64,000 nucleotides of DNA from Colwellia sp. M166 (lineage in GTDB: Bacteria > Pseudomonadota > Gammaproteobacteria > Enterobacterales > Alteromonadaceae): the NCBI RefSeq assembly GCF_024585285.1, contig NZ_CP040755.1, forward strand, positions 3,100,001 to 3,164,000. Direction: 5' to 3'. The first letter of the stretch is position 1; every line of letters starts with the position of its first letter. Positions 28,280 through 38,923 of the stretch are shown here, piece by piece. The notes beneath the pieces are model-generated. The model was not told the origin of the DNA, made no database searches, and saw nothing but the letters and a program-made list of their open reading frames with translations. Both the position numbers and the translations under genes were made by a program.

Positions 28280-29143
28280 TTAATGTTTGTTATCGTTGAT
28301 AAATTGCTCGAGTTGAGGCCGCATAAATTGATAGGTGGTCAGGCAATAGTCACAAGTCATCGACACACTACCTTGTTCGACGATAATATTGTCAAGTTCG
28401 CTCGGTTCAATTTGAGAAATTGCATTTAAACATTTTTCCTCTGAACAGCTGCATTTATAGCTAATAGCTTGTGGCTCAAATAGTCTAACCTCTTCTTGAT
28501 GATATAATCTGTATAGTAATTCTTGGCTGTCAACAGAGAATATTTCATCTGATTTAATGGTATTTGTTAATTGGCATAAATGTTCAAAATCTGCTTGTTG
28601 TTGTGCCTTATCACCGGCATCCGGTAATAACTGAATTAATGTTCCTGCTACTTGTGATGTATTTTCGTCAGTAAACAGCCAGATTTTTGTTGGAATTTGC
28701 TCTGAAACTTCAAAGTAATGTGCTAAACATTGAGCTAAAGTTTCTTCTTCAAGAGCAACAACACCTTGATAAGGTTCACCATTTTTTGGACGAATAGTAA
28801 TAACCATATTACCTTTGCCAATTAAATCTTGGAGGCTTGTTGCATCGGTTTCACTGGTCATACGCGCAATGCCACGCATTTCTTGCAAGTTATTACCATT
28901 AACAGCCATGTAACCTATAGGACCATCACCTTGTAGTTGAACGGCAATCTCCCCTTCAAACTTTAATGTCGCAGTCAGTAAACAAGTTGCAGCAACTAAC
29001 TCACCTAATAAGTTTTTTACGCCTGAAGGATAGTTGTGCGGAGCAACAATTTCCTGAAAGGTTTGGCTTAAGTTAACCAATTCACCTCTCGCATGTAAGT
29101 TATCAAATAAGTATCGATTTAAGATATCAGTTTGCATTGTCAC
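28280..29143 (-). CDS. hslO: Hsp33 redox-regulated chaperone
   Basis: A 287-residue Hsp33. The C-terminal zinc switch is complete: Cys231 and Cys233 (KCSCSEE) and Cys264 and Cys267 (TCDYC). Oxidation releases zinc and activates the holdase. It is 3 bp behind hslR, the same pair as in enterobacteria, and near the gsp operon as in Vibrio and Shewanella. Confidence 0.95.
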   Translation of the reverse strand: MTMQTDILNRYLFDNLHARGELVNLSQTFQEIVAPHNYPSGVKNLLGELVAATCLLTATLKFEGEIAVQLQGDGPIGYMAVNGNNLQEMRGIARMTSETDATSLQDLIGKGNMVITIRPKNGEPYQGVVALEEETLAQCLAHYFEVSEQIPTKIWLFTDENTSQVAGTLIQLLPDAGDKAQQQADFEHLCQLTNTIKSDEIFSVDSQELLYRLYHQEEVRLFEPQAISYKCSCSEEKCLNAISQIEPSELDNIIVEQGSVSMTCDYCLTTYQFMRPQLEQFINDNKH

Positions 29144-29146
29144 TAT

Positions 29147-29560
29147 TTATATCCTTTCTTTTAAATGCCGAATTTGTCGGCGTTGTTTCTTATCGGGTTT
29201 GCTGTCACTGGCGGGGCTTAATAAAATACCCTGTTGACGAGCTAAGCTGTTTTTTTCACGAGTTTCAATGCTTGCTTGAGTTTCTTGATAAAGCGTTTGC
29301 GCAAAAGTGGCATCTCTACGCCTATCAGCTAAGGCGATAACCGTGACTTGTTTTTCTTCAAAACCTTGCCTAATGGTTATGCGGTCACCTATAGCAACTG
29401 CTTTACCAGACTTGCTGCGCTGACCATTATAAAATACTTTGCCGCCATCGATCATTTGTTTTGCAATTGCCCGTGTTTTATAAAATCGAGCAGCCCACAG
29501 CCATTTGTCTAAGCGGGTAGATTGATTGATTTCAGTATCATTAACGTTAGGTTTAGCCAT
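29147..29560 (-). CDS. hslR: Hsp15, ribosome-associated heat shock protein
   Basis: The 137-residue protein has an S4 RNA-binding domain at about 15-65 (TRLDKWLWAARFYKTRAIAKQMI) and a basic tail. Hsp15 binds free 50S subunits carrying a nascent chain and helps recycle them after heat stress. It heads a two-gene unit with hslO and is divergent from gspC. Confidence 0.93.
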   Translation of the reverse strand: MAKPNVNDTEINQSTRLDKWLWAARFYKTRAIAKQMIDGGKVFYNGQRSKSGKAVAIGDRITIRQGFEEKQVTVIALADRRRDATFAQTLYQETQASIETREKNSLARQQGILLSPASDSKPDKKQRRQIRHLKERI

Positions 29561-29763
29561 TGTAATGTTTATACTCTATAGAGGCGCTTTTAAAATTGCC
29601 GAAAGTTAACATAACGGCAATGTTTACGCTAGCCAGATTGCATTAGTTTACATTTTGTTAACTAATTTTTAGTAAAAAATAATATGACGTCTTGTTGCCG
29701 AGCGTTAGGTCAAGTATCATCAAAGAGAATTGAAATTTCCAGATAATAACAAAATTATAAAAA

Positions 29764-30720
29764 ATGCTCTTATCGAATAATCTATCAAGCACGCTTGAAC
29801 AGTTACCTAAGCTTCCTCAACGAAAAATTACTCAGGTAATTATTTTATTGTTACTGAGCTATATTGCCTATTTATTTGCCCAATTAACTTGGTTAGGGCT
29901 ATCTGAATCTAGTTATAATGCTGGTGTGGAACTGTCAACTTCATCCTCGGCTTCAATGACACCGCAAAAGCAAGTTAGCGTGCAAGCCGTTAAATCACTT
30001 AATCTTTTTGGTGTTTTTTCGCAAAATAAAGTCGAAAAAGTCGCAGAGCTTGTTATTGAGGATGCTCCTGAAACGCGTTTAAAGCTAACCTTAACTGGTG
30101 TTGTTGCCAGTAACGACAAGGCAACTGCTGGAGCTATTATTGAGAGTTCAGGTAAACAAGAGACCTACAGTATCGGTGAAAACATTAAAGGTACTCGGGC
30201 GGTGTTAGAGGATGTTTATAACGATCGTGTGTTGTTAAAAGTATCAGGGCGTTTAGAAACCTTAATGTTTGAAGGCTTGGTTTTCGATAAAAATGTAAAG
30301 CCAGTAATAACAAATAGCCAAAGATCTCAACCACAACCAAGCAAAGTATCTCGTGACAAATTATCGTCACCAAACATTGTTGATCAACGAAATAATAAAG
30401 CGTTAACCAAAGCAACCAAGTCACTGCAACAAGAATTGAATCGCGACCCAGGTAAAATTACCGACTATTTAAAAATTTCTCCAAAGCGAGAGAATGGCAA
30501 AATTTCCGGTTATCGAATAATGCCAGGAAAAGATCCAACTTTTTTCCAAAACGCAGGTCTTAAGACCGGTGATGTTGCAATACAAATGAATGGTTTTGAT
30601 TTAACCGCACCAATAGAAGCAGCTCAAGCGCTAAAATCTTTAAAAGAACAACACGATGTTTCATTGTTACTTGATCGTAATGGTGACATGACAGAAATAC
30701 TTTTCAGTATAGATAATTAG
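29764..30720 (+). CDS. gspC: Type II secretion inner-membrane protein GspC
   Basis: A 318-residue GspC. One transmembrane helix lies at about 23-44, followed by the homology region (LFGVFSQ to ETLMFEG) that contacts GspD, and a C-terminal PDZ domain (GYRIMPGKDPTFFQNAGLKTGDVAIQMNG) for substrate. It starts the complete gsp operon; 17 bp separate it from gspD. It is divergent from hslR-hslO. Confidence 0.95.
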   Translation: MLLSNNLSSTLEQLPKLPQRKITQVIILLLLSYIAYLFAQLTWLGLSESSYNAGVELSTSSSASMTPQKQVSVQAVKSLNLFGVFSQNKVEKVAELVIEDAPETRLKLTLTGVVASNDKATAGAIIESSGKQETYSIGENIKGTRAVLEDVYNDRVLLKVSGRLETLMFEGLVFDKNVKPVITNSQRSQPQPSKVSRDKLSSPNIVDQRNNKALTKATKSLQQELNRDPGKITDYLKISPKRENGKISGYRIMPGKDPTFFQNAGLKTGDVAIQMNGFDLTAPIEAAQALKSLKEQHDVSLLLDRNGDMTEILFSIDN

Positions 30721-30737
30721 AATAAAAGGAAGAATAC

Positions 30738-32834
30738 ATGCGCAAATTATTAAGCGCACCTTGGTATAAGCGTAGCCTTACCGGGGTTGTTACAGCAGTT
30801 TTACTTAATAGTGTTTTACTCTCTACCAATATTAATGCCGCCGAATACTCACCCAATTTCAAAGGCACAGAAATTGCAGAATTTATTAACATCGTCGGTA
30901 AAAATTTAAAAAAGACCATGATCGTCGATCCCAACGTACGTGGCAAAGTTAATGTCCGCAGTTATGATCTACTGACTGAAAAGCAATATTATCAATTCTT
31001 TCTTAATGTCTTAGAAGTTTACGGTTTTTCCGCTGTTGAAATGGAAAATAATGTCGTCAAGATCATTCGTAATAAAGATGCCAAAACCTCTTCAATTCCC
31101 GTGGTAGGAAACGAAAATCCTGGTGCCGGTGATGAAATGGTTACCCGTGTTGTAGAGGTTAAAAATGTCACCGTACGTGAACTAACCCCGTTGTTACGTC
31201 AATTATCAGATCAAGCTGGCGGCGGTAATGTAGTTAACTATGATCCGGCTAACGTTATTATGCTAACGGGTACTGCTGCGGTGGTAAATCGCTTGGTACA
31301 AATTATTGAGCGTGTTGATAAAGCAGGCGATCAAGATGTACAAATTATTAGCCTGCAATATGCTTCTGCGGGCGAAATGGTCCGTATTATTGAAGCGATG
31401 AATAAATCTAGCCAAGGTAAAGCTTCAGGTACGCCAACGTTTCTTATCCCTAAAATTGTTGCTGACGAACGTACTAATAGCGTTATTGTTAGTGGCGAAG
31501 TAAAAGCTCGCGAACGTGTTGCTCGCTTAGTTTCACGATTAGATAGTGAGTTAGAAACTAACGGTAATACCCGTGTTTATCATCTGAAATATGCAAAATC
31601 AGAAGACATGGTAAAAGTACTACAAGGTGTTAGTGAATCTATTGAAGCTGATTCTGCCGGTGCTGCTACTACCTCGTCGAGAAAAAACCAAAGCCGTAAT
31701 GTCAGTATTGATGCTCATGAGGACACCAATACCTTAGTTATTACGGCCCAACCTGATATGCTGCGCTCACTTGAAGCGGTGATTCGCCAGCTGGATATCC
31801 GCCGTGCCCAAGTACTTATTGAAGCGATTATTGTAGAAGTATTTGAAGGTGACGGTGTTAACTTAGGTGTACAGTGGTATCACGAGTCAGGAGCTATGTC
31901 GCAATTTACCAATGGTGTTACTCCAATAAGTTCGATTGCAGCAGCAGCTGAAGCGGCTAAATCAACACAAGGTGAGTGGGTACCGGAAGTTAGGGCTGCA
32001 GATACAGGGGAACTAATTACAGCAGGCTACAGAAAGAATGATACTGAAGGCGATTATAGCTTGGCTGCTCAAGTTTTAGGCTCAGTGAGTGGAACATTGT
32101 TTGGTATTGTGAAGAACGATTGGGGGGCAATCATTCAAGCCGTAAGTTCTGATACTAATTCCAACTTACTCTCTACACCAAGTATTACCACGTTGGACAA
32201 TGAAGAAGCTTACTTTATTGTCGGTCAAGAAGTGCCTATTATCACGGGTTCTGCAACAGGAACCAATAATAGTAATCCATTCCAAACGGTTGAACGTCAA
32301 GAAATTGGTATTAAGTTAAAAGTAACACCGCAAATCAATGAAGGCAGCGGTGTGCAGTTAACTATCGAGCAAGAAGTTTCTTCAGTAAGCGGCGCCACCG
32401 GTGTTGATATCTCTATTAATAAACGTGAAATTAAAACCACCGTGATGGCTGATGATGGCGCGACGGTTATTTTAGGTGGTTTGATTGATGAAGACGTACA
32501 AGAAAGTGTGCAAAAAGTACCTTTACTTGGTGATATTCCTTTTATTGGGCATCTATTCAAATCTACCAGTAATACTAAACGTAAGCGTAACTTGATGGTG
32601 TTTTTACGACCGACTATTGTCCGTGACGGCAAGCTGATGAATGATATCAGTAAAGAAAAATACAATTATATTCGTGCACTAGAAATTGAAAAGAAAGCAG
32701 TTGGCCTAGAGTTAATGTCAGAAGAAAAACTACCTATTTTACCAAAATGGAATGACGAATTGTCATTACCGCCATCATTTGATGAATACATGCAAAAACG
32801 TGATGAAAGCAAATCTTCGGATGAAAACGAATAG
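30738..32834 (+). CDS. gspD: Type II secretion secretin GspD
   Basis: A 698-residue outer-membrane secretin. A signal peptide (to about residue 35, INA-A), N0 to N3 domains (for example VPLLRQL-type repeats at 130-330), and the secretin core ending in [16 protein letters not shown]. The C-terminal region after 640 is acidic and may bind a pilotin. It forms the exit pore for proteins such as the adjacent S8 protease. Confidence 0.96.
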   Translation: MRKLLSAPWYKRSLTGVVTAVLLNSVLLSTNINAAEYSPNFKGTEIAEFINIVGKNLKKTMIVDPNVRGKVNVRSYDLLTEKQYYQFFLNVLEVYGFSAVEMENNVVKIIRNKDAKTSSIPVVGNENPGAGDEMVTRVVEVKNVTVRELTPLLRQLSDQAGGGNVVNYDPANVIMLTGTAAVVNRLVQIIERVDKAGDQDVQIISLQYASAGEMVRIIEAMNKSSQGKASGTPTFLIPKIVADERTNSVIVSGEVKARERVARLVSRLDSELETNGNTRVYHLKYAKSEDMVKVLQGVSESIEADSAGAATTSSRKNQSRNVSIDAHEDTNTLVITAQPDMLRSLEAVIRQLDIRRAQVLIEAIIVEVFEGDGVNLGVQWYHESGAMSQFTNGVTPISSIAAAAEAAKSTQGEWVPEVRAADTGELITAGYRKNDTEGDYSLAAQVLGSVSGTLFGIVKNDWGAIIQAVSSDTNSNLLSTPSITTLDNEEAYFIVGQEVPIITGSATGTNNSNPFQTVERQEIGIKLKVTPQINEGSGVQLTIEQEVSSVSGATGVDISINKREIKTTVMADDGATVILGGLIDEDVQESVQKVPLLGDIPFIGHLFKSTSNTKRKRNLMVFLRPTIVRDGKLMNDISKEKYNYIRALEIEKKAVGLELMSEEKLPILPKWNDELSLPPSFDEYMQKRDESKSSDENE

Positions 32835-32836
32835 CC

Positions 32837-34414
32837 ATGAGTGATATTGACCCACAAACACAAGCGTTTGTTGCTGCAAGTGAAACAGCTATCATAGATG
32901 ATGAGTCATTAATGTTAGCTGAAAGCGATATTTTAACTGATAACGGAATTCGCTTTCGCCTTCCTTTTGGTTTTGCTAAGCGTCATAGCGTGTTGGTAGA
33001 AAATGATAATGGTGCATTACGTTTAGTGTGTATCGACAGCCTAAACGCCAATATTTTATTGGAAGTGCGTCGAGTATTGAAAACCCCTTTCACCCTTAGT
33101 GTAAAAAGTCCCGAAGAGTTTGAACAGTTACTGACTATTACCTATCAACGTGACTCTTCAGAAGCGCAACAAATGATGGAAGATATCGGCAACGAAGTAG
33201 ATTTATACTCCCTTGCCGATGAAATGACCGAAACAGAAGATTTATTAGAAAACGAAGATGATGCACCGATTATTAAGTTAATCAATGCCATGTTGAGTGA
33301 AGCGATTAAAGAAAATGCTTCCGATATTCACATCGAAACCTTTGAGCAAGCACTACAAATTCGCTTTCGAGTTGATGGTGTTTTACGAGAGGTGCTCAAG
33401 CCTAATCGTAAATTAGCTTCGTTGTTGGTTTCACGCATTAAGGTTATGGCCAAACTTGATATTGCTGAAAAACGCATTCCTCAAGATGGTCGTATTTCTC
33501 TGAGAATAGCCGGCCGAGCTGTTGATGTACGTGTTTCAACTATGCCAACTGGTCATGGTGAGCGAGTCGTTTTACGCTTACTTGATAAAAACTCAACGCG
33601 TTTAGACTTAAAAGATTTAGGCATGACGGATGGTAACCGAGCACGTTTTTCTGAGTTAATTGAAAAGCCGCATGGCATTATACTGGTCACCGGACCTACA
33701 GGCTCAGGTAAAAGTACCACTTTGTATGCTGGCTTAAGTCAAATTGATAGCACAGAGCGTAATATATTGACCGTTGAAGACCCGATTGAGTATGCCATTG
33801 AAGGTATTGGTCAAACACAAGTTAACACTAAAGTAGATATGACCTTTGCTCGGGGGTTACGCGCCATACTACGTCAAGATCCTGATGTGGTGATGGTGGG
33901 TGAAATCCGTGATTTAGAAACCGCGCAAATTGGCGTGCAAGCCAGTTTGACCGGCCATTTAGTTCTATCGACATTGCATACGAATACGGCAGCTGGTGCT
34001 ATAACTCGTATGGAAGATATGGGCGTCGAACCTTTTTTATTGTCTTCAAGTTTATTGGGTGTACTGGCACAGCGTTTAGTGCGCACCTTATGCCCACATT
34101 GTCGAGAGTGTTGCCCTACGTCTGCAGAAGAGCGGAAATTGTTACAACTTAACGATGATGATACCGCGCCTATTTTTAGAGCGGTGGGCTGTGATGAGTG
34201 TAATTTTAAAGGTTATCGAGGTCGAACCGGTATTCATGAGCTCATTGTCGTAGATGATAAAGTACGCGAACTGATCCATAACGGTAAAGGTGAGCAAGTT
34301 ATTGAGAAATTCATTCGTAAATCAACGCCGAGCATTCGTCGCGATGGCTTTGATAAAGTAATGCGCGGTGAGACTACCATTGAAGAAGTATTACGTGTAA
34401 CCCGTGAAGATTAA
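32837..34414 (+). CDS. gspE: Type II secretion ATPase GspE
   Basis: A 525-residue cytoplasmic ATPase. Walker A is [14 protein letters not shown], the Asp box LTVEDPIEY and Walker [11 protein letters not shown] follow, and the tetracysteine zinc site CPHC...CDEC lies near the end. It powers pseudopilus assembly. It starts 2 bp after gspD. A 114-bp spacer with a stem-loop separates it from gspF. Confidence 0.97.
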   Translation: MSDIDPQTQAFVAASETAIIDDESLMLAESDILTDNGIRFRLPFGFAKRHSVLVENDNGALRLVCIDSLNANILLEVRRVLKTPFTLSVKSPEEFEQLLTITYQRDSSEAQQMMEDIGNEVDLYSLADEMTETEDLLENEDDAPIIKLINAMLSEAIKENASDIHIETFEQALQIRFRVDGVLREVLKPNRKLASLLVSRIKVMAKLDIAEKRIPQDGRISLRIAGRAVDVRVSTMPTGHGERVVLRLLDKNSTRLDLKDLGMTDGNRARFSELIEKPHGIILVTGPTGSGKSTTLYAGLSQIDSTERNILTVEDPIEYAIEGIGQTQVNTKVDMTFARGLRAILRQDPDVVMVGEIRDLETAQIGVQASLTGHLVLSTLHTNTAAGAITRMEDMGVEPFLLSSSLLGVLAQRLVRTLCPHCRECCPTSAEERKLLQLNDDDTAPIFRAVGCDECNFKGYRGRTGIHELIVVDDKVRELIHNGKGEQVIEKFIRKSTPSIRRDGFDKVMRGETTIEEVLRVTRED

Positions 34415-34416
34415 TT

Positions 34417-34450
34417 AGCTAAGGTTATCGAGTTTTAGCTCGACTTAGCT
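34417..34450 (+). promoter_or_regulatory. Stem-loop in the gspE-gspF spacer
   Basis: AGCTAAG (34417-34423) pairs with CTTAGCT (34444-34450), and inside it TCGAG (34428-34432) pairs with CTCGA (34439-34443). It lies in the only long spacer of the operon. There is no T-run, so partial termination, RNA processing or stability control are all possible. Confidence 0.5.
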
Positions 34451-34528
34451 TTGTTGAGAAGGCTGTTTTGAACGTTATAATAACAAGCTAGCAGTTCCTC
34501 AAACTAGGTAAAGATTAAATTGTAAATT

Positions 34529-35752
34529 ATGGCAGCATTCGATTATCAGGCGGTAGACAGCCGAGGAAAAAACAAGAAAGGAGTTATCGAAGGTGATACT
34601 CCTAGGCATGTGCGTAATTTATTACGTGAACAAGGCTTAATGCCGATTGAAGTAAGGCCATGCTTACAAAAAAACAAACAAAAAAATAAAAAGTCATTAT
34701 TTTCTGGTGTTAAGAAAATATCAGCATCAGAGTTGGCATTAATTACCCGACAACTTTCTACCTTAGTTGAATCGGGTTTGCCAATTGAAGAATCATTAAT
34801 GGCCGTTGGTGAGCAGTGTGATAAAAATAGCTTAAAAAGTATGGTCATGGCGGTGCGTACTAAAGTTACCGAAGGTTATGGCTTAGCTGAAAGCATGGCA
34901 GAGTTCCCACAAGTGTTTAATCGCTTATTTCGTGCCATGGTAGCGGCGGGCGAAAAATCAGGACATCTTGATAAAGTACTGGATCGGCTCGCCGATTATA
35001 CTGAACAACGAGAGCAACTTAGATCACAGCTTATACAGGCCTTGGTTTATCCGATAATCATGACAGTTGTCGCTACTGGCGTTATTACTATTTTGTTGAC
35101 CGCGGTTGTACCAAAAATTGTTGGACAATTCGAGCATATGGGCGCTAACTTACCTGGCACGACTCAGTTCTTGATCGCGAGTAGTGATTTTTTACGTGAA
35201 TATGGTTTAGCTATCGTGTTAATTTTTGCTGCGCTGATGTTACTTTGGTCACAGCTATTGAAAAAAGAGCGTTTTAGATTTGCTTATCATCGGCGCTTTC
35301 TTAGCCTACCGGGAATTGGTAAGGTAGCAAAAAGTGTTAATACTGCTAGATTTGCACGGACATTGAGTATTTTAACTGCCAGTGCCGTTCCTCTTTTAGA
35401 GAGTATGAAAATCTCAGGAGAAGTGCTTGATAATTTATATATTAAGCAAAGTGTCAAAGAAGCAGCTGATAAAGTCAGAGAGGGGGCAAGCTTACGGGTG
35501 TCATTAGAGCAAACCAAATTGTTCCCACCTATGATGTTACATATGATTGCTAGTGGTGAAAAAAGTGGTCAGCTTGAACATATGTTAGGTCGTGCAGCAG
35601 ACAACCAAGATCGAGATTTTGAAGCGATAGTCAATATCTCATTAAAAGCCTTTGAACCTGCGCTGATGGTGGTTATGGCTGGTATTGTATTATTTATCGT
35701 TATGGCTATTCTACAGCCAATTCTTCAGTTAAATACGTTAATAGGAAGTTAG
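34529..35752 (+). CDS. gspF: Type II secretion inner-membrane platform GspF
   Basis: A 407-residue polytopic protein with two T2SSF domains (about 70-195 and 275-395) and three transmembrane helices near 170-190, 220-240 and 375-395. The start MAAFDYQAVDSRGK is typical. It links GspE to the pseudopilus. It is followed after 2 bp by gspG. Confidence 0.95.
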   Translation: MAAFDYQAVDSRGKNKKGVIEGDTPRHVRNLLREQGLMPIEVRPCLQKNKQKNKKSLFSGVKKISASELALITRQLSTLVESGLPIEESLMAVGEQCDKNSLKSMVMAVRTKVTEGYGLAESMAEFPQVFNRLFRAMVAAGEKSGHLDKVLDRLADYTEQREQLRSQLIQALVYPIIMTVVATGVITILLTAVVPKIVGQFEHMGANLPGTTQFLIASSDFLREYGLAIVLIFAALMLLWSQLLKKERFRFAYHRRFLSLPGIGKVAKSVNTARFARTLSILTASAVPLLESMKISGEVLDNLYIKQSVKEAADKVREGASLRVSLEQTKLFPPMMLHMIASGEKSGQLEHMLGRAADNQDRDFEAIVNISLKAFEPALMVVMAGIVLFIVMAILQPILQLNTLIGS

Positions 35753-35754
35753 AA

Positions 35755-36189
35755 ATGAAAGCAGTGAAAAATGTTCGTGGTTTTACCTTATTAGAAATGA
35801 TGGTCGTTATTGTTATTTTAGGAATTTTAGCCAGTATGGTGGTACCAAACTTAATGGGCAGTCAAGAACGAGCAAATATGCAAAAGGCGGTTTCAGATAT
35901 TAATGCTTTAGAAACCTCTTTAAGCATGTATAAAATGGACAATTACAAATATCCAACTACCGAACAAGGGCTTGAAGCTTTAGTGACTGAAACCGATATT
36001 GAACCAGCACCCCGCCGTTTTCCTGAGGGTGGTTATGTAAAACGTTTACCTAACGACCCATGGGGCAGCGAGTATCAATTATTAAACCCAGGAGAGCATG
36101 GCAGCATGGATATATTTTCTATGGGGCCTGATGGCGAACCTGGAACCGATGATGATATTGGGAACTGGAACTTAGGCGATTTTCAATAA
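35755..36189 (+). CDS. gspG: Major pseudopilin GspG
   Basis: A 144-residue pseudopilin. The prepilin peptidase site is RG/FTLLEMMVV with Glu5. The C-terminal calcium-binding loop is present (GPDGEPGTDDDIGNW), which stabilises the pseudopilus. It is the main subunit of the pseudopilus. Confidence 0.97.
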   Translation: MKAVKNVRGFTLLEMMVVIVILGILASMVVPNLMGSQERANMQKAVSDINALETSLSMYKMDNYKYPTTEQGLEALVTETDIEPAPRRFPEGGYVKRLPNDPWGSEYQLLNPGEHGSMDIFSMGPDGEPGTDDDIGNWNLGDFQ

Positions 36190-36216
36190 TCTTTACTGAT
36201 TGATTATTTGTTCATT

Positions 36217-36849
36217 ATGCAACTTAATACTGATTGTACAGCCAAACCAAGACATTGTTCGCAGCAAGGTTTTACCTTAATAGAAGTGATGTTAGTTATT
36301 GTCTTGGTTGGCGTGATGATTTCTGCGGTGCAATTTACTTTTTCCAGTAGTAAACCAGAGCAAATATTACAACAAAACAGTGCCCGCTTTGCGGGCATTT
36401 TTGACCTTGCCGCAGAATATGGCTTATTGAATAATGTTGAGTTAGGGCTGTTTGTTAAAGAAAACACTTATCAATTTTTAGGTTACGATGGTGTGCAATG
36501 GTCACCAATTGCAGATAACCCGTTGTTTGAAGAATTTACCTTACCCGATAATGTTGAAATTAGTTTACAACTTGATGACTTACCTATCGAAGAGCCACTT
36601 TTATTCGATTCATCGCTATTAATTACCGAAGAAGATACTGATAGTTTTTTTGAGGAAGAAGATGAAGAGAAGAAAATTATTCCACAAGTGTATATGCTCT
36701 CGGGTGGTGACATAACGCCTTTTAGCTTAACGTTTTCTTTTGCTGAGTTTACTTTTGACGATGATGAAAATGTCAGTTTTAAAGTATCTGGTATTTATAG
36801 CACGCCATTGACGATAGAGGGGCCAATAGCCAATGACAGCTCACGTTAA
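36217..36849 (+). CDS. gspH: Minor pseudopilin GspH
   Basis: A 210-residue minor pseudopilin with the cleavage site QQG/FTLIEVMLV. A TTG at 36208 is a possible earlier start, but neither start has a good ribosome-binding site; the ATG is used here. The domain contains an acidic insertion (EEDTDSFFEEEDEEKK) that I do not know from well-studied homologues. It overlaps gspI by 17 bp. Confidence 0.9.
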   Translation: MQLNTDCTAKPRHCSQQGFTLIEVMLVIVLVGVMISAVQFTFSSSKPEQILQQNSARFAGIFDLAAEYGLLNNVELGLFVKENTYQFLGYDGVQWSPIADNPLFEEFTLPDNVEISLQLDDLPIEEPLLFDSSLLITEEDTDSFFEEEDEEKKIIPQVYMLSGGDITPFSLTFSFAEFTFDDDENVSFKVSGIYSTPLTIEGPIANDSSR

Positions 36850-37231
36850 TTGCTTGGTGAAAAGGTTGCAAAAAGGTTTTACCTTACTTGAAGTGATGTT
36901 GGCAATGGCGGTTTTTTCTATTGCGGGTATTGCCATTCTCGGTACGGCTGACACTAATGCCCGTAATTTAGGTTATTTAGAAAGTAAAATTGTGGCCAAT
37001 TGGGTCGCATCGAATCAACTTGTTGAGGTTACTTTAGATAACACATGGCCACCAAAAGACAATAAAAAAGGTAAGGTAGAGCTAGCTGGTCAAGAGTGGT
37101 TATGGCAGCAGAAAGTGCTAAAAACTACCGACAAAGATATGCGTGCTATTGTCATGGAAGTGCGATTAAATGAGAAAGAAACCTCAGCCTTAAGTAGTTT
37201 GATGACTTATGTCTCGAAGAAAAATCAATGA
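36833..37231 (+). CDS. gspI: Minor pseudopilin GspI
   Basis: A 132-residue minor pseudopilin with the cleavage site QKG/FTLLEVMLAMAVF and the T2SSI domain around the segment NQLVEVTLDN. It forms the pseudopilus tip with GspJ and GspK. The start lies inside gspH and the end overlaps gspJ by 4 bp. Confidence 0.94.
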   Translation: MTAHVNCLVKRLQKGFTLLEVMLAMAVFSIAGIAILGTADTNARNLGYLESKIVANWVASNQLVEVTLDNTWPPKDNKKGKVELAGQEWLWQQKVLKTTDKDMRAIVMEVRLNEKETSALSSLMTYVSKKNQ

Positions 37232-37908
37232 CGCCTCTCAGTATTAATCCAAATACTTGTCAGCAAAAATTGCATCTTGCTCGCAGTAAAACACAGGGTT
37301 TTACCCTGCTAGAAGTCTTAATTGCCATTGCAATATTTGCCGTTATTAGCATGGCCAGTTTTAGTATTTTTGAAACGGTATTAAATAGTGATACCGTCAC
37401 TAAAGAGCGCACGGATAGGATCAATGAATTACAACGTGGTTTTTTAATGATTGAACGTGATATGTTGCAGATTGCTCGTCGCAGCATACGTTTAAATGGT
37501 GAAGCACCTCAAACAGGTTTTTTGCACACAGACCATGACAGTTATTCTAGTAGTGAACAGGCCATTGCCTTTGTTCGCCACGGCTGGACTAACCCCGGTT
37601 TATTGCTGCCACGCAGTGATATGCAGTCAGTAGCTTATCAATTGAACGACAAGTTACTAGAGCGTGTGCACTTTAATTTTGTTGATGCCGTCTTAGGCGA
37701 AGAGCCGAAAGTAAGGCCTTTGATTTCGCAAGTAGAAAAGTTAGATTTTGAATTTTATGATGGTAAAAAATGGCAGAAAACCTTACAAGAAAATACGCTG
37801 CCTATGGCAATTGCTATTGAATTAGATACCACAGATTATGGTATTATTCGTCGTCAATTTCTCGTAGCAGGTGATGGCTTACAAGAAAAGGAGGTCGATC
37901 GTGATTAG
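37228..37908 (+). CDS. gspJ: Minor pseudopilin GspJ
   Basis: A 226-residue minor pseudopilin with the cleavage site TQG/FTLLEVLIAIAIF preceded by an unusually long leader of about 28 residues. The domain contains QRGFLMIERDMLQIARR, typical of GspJ. It overlaps gspI by 4 bp and gspK by 8 bp. Confidence 0.94.
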   Translation: MTPLSINPNTCQQKLHLARSKTQGFTLLEVLIAIAIFAVISMASFSIFETVLNSDTVTKERTDRINELQRGFLMIERDMLQIARRSIRLNGEAPQTGFLHTDHDSYSSSEQAIAFVRHGWTNPGLLLPRSDMQSVAYQLNDKLLERVHFNFVDAVLGEEPKVRPLISQVEKLDFEFYDGKKWQKTLQENTLPMAIAIELDTTDYGIIRRQFLVAGDGLQEKEVDRD

Positions 37909-38923
37909 CCGCCTTAACACTAAGCGTTCATCTAAAGGGGTAGCATTAATTACCGTTATGTTAATTGTGGCGTTAATTGCTATTTTAGCAACACAAATGA
38001 CCGCGCGTTTACAATTACAAATGCAACGTACCAGCAATTTAGCTTCAAACCAGCAAGCCTATTGGTATGCTATGGGCGCTGAAGCCTTTGCGAAAAGAAT
38101 TTTAGCCCAGTCATTTGAAGATAATGAAGAGGTTACACATTTGGGACAGATGTGGGCGCAAGGAGAAAGCACTTTTCCTGTCGACTTTGGGCAAATAACC
38201 GGTGAGATAACCGATTTACACAGTTGCTTTAATTTAAATGCTTTGCGTGCCGATGATGATAACGGTAATACCAGCGGTAATGGCAATGATACTAGCGCTA
38301 AATCTTCTGCCCGACTTGCTTTTGAAGAACTGCTAATCGCATTAAGTATTGAAGGCGTTGGTAATTTTGAAGCAGAATATATGGCAGATGCTTTAACCGA
38401 TTGGCTCGATGCTAATAGCAGTATATCAAGTTCAGGAGGGGCAGAGGATAGTGATTATGCCGCGAAAGAATTTCCGTATTTAGCGGCTAATAATTACTTG
38501 GCAAGCTTAGGTGAGTTAAGAGTTATTGAGCATTTCACTATTGCCGTGATCAATAAACTCAAAGACTATGCCTGCGTGTTACCCAATAGTAATCTTAATA
38601 AGGTTAACCTCAACACTATAGCAGTGGATAAACCTGAAATACTTGTCGCTATGTTAGGGATAAGTCAAAATGACGCGGTGCAAGCATTGTCTGCCCGCGA
38701 AGAAGAAGGTTTTAGTAGTGTAGCTGACTTTTTTGCTTTGCCTGAGTTAAGTAAAGCGAAAATTCCACCAGAAAAACAGCAACAATTTACGGTTAAAAGT
38801 GAGTATTTTAAACTTAAAACAACAGCAAGTTTTAATCATAGTTATTTCGCTTTGAATACCATTATGAAAGTAGAAAATAAAAATAATATAAGTGTGATCA
38901 GTCGCATCATAGGACGAGAATAA
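37901..38923 (+). CDS. gspK: Minor pseudopilin GspK
   Basis: A 340-residue tip pseudopilin. The first in-frame ATG at 37871 lies well inside gspJ; a strong AAGGAGG at 37888-37894 points instead to the GTG at 37901, giving MISRLNTKRSSKGVALITVM. The site is KG/VALIT, lacking Glu5, as usual for GspK. The large domain follows with helix-hairpin-helix-like NLNTI. Its end overlaps gspL by 1 bp. Confidence 0.93.
   Translation: MISRLNTKRSSKGVALITVMLIVALIAILATQMTARLQLQMQRTSNLASNQQAYWYAMGAEAFAKRILAQSFEDNEEVTHLGQMWAQGESTFPVDFGQITGEITDLHSCFNLNALRADDDNGNTSGNGNDTSAKSSARLAFEELLIALSIEGVGNFEAEYMADALTDWLDANSSISSSGGAEDSDYAAKEFPYLAANNYLASLGELRVIEHFTIAVINKLKDYACVLPNSNLNKVNLNTIAVDKPEILVAMLGISQNDAVQALSAREEEGFSSVADFFALPELSKAKIPPEKQQQFTVKSEYFKLKTTASFNHSYFALNTIMKVENKNNISVISRIIGRE

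Noticed and set aside
37871..37900. ATG at 37871 as gspK start
   Set aside because: It lies inside gspJ without a ribosome-binding site, and adds a basic leader; AAGGAGG before the GTG at 37901 is far better.
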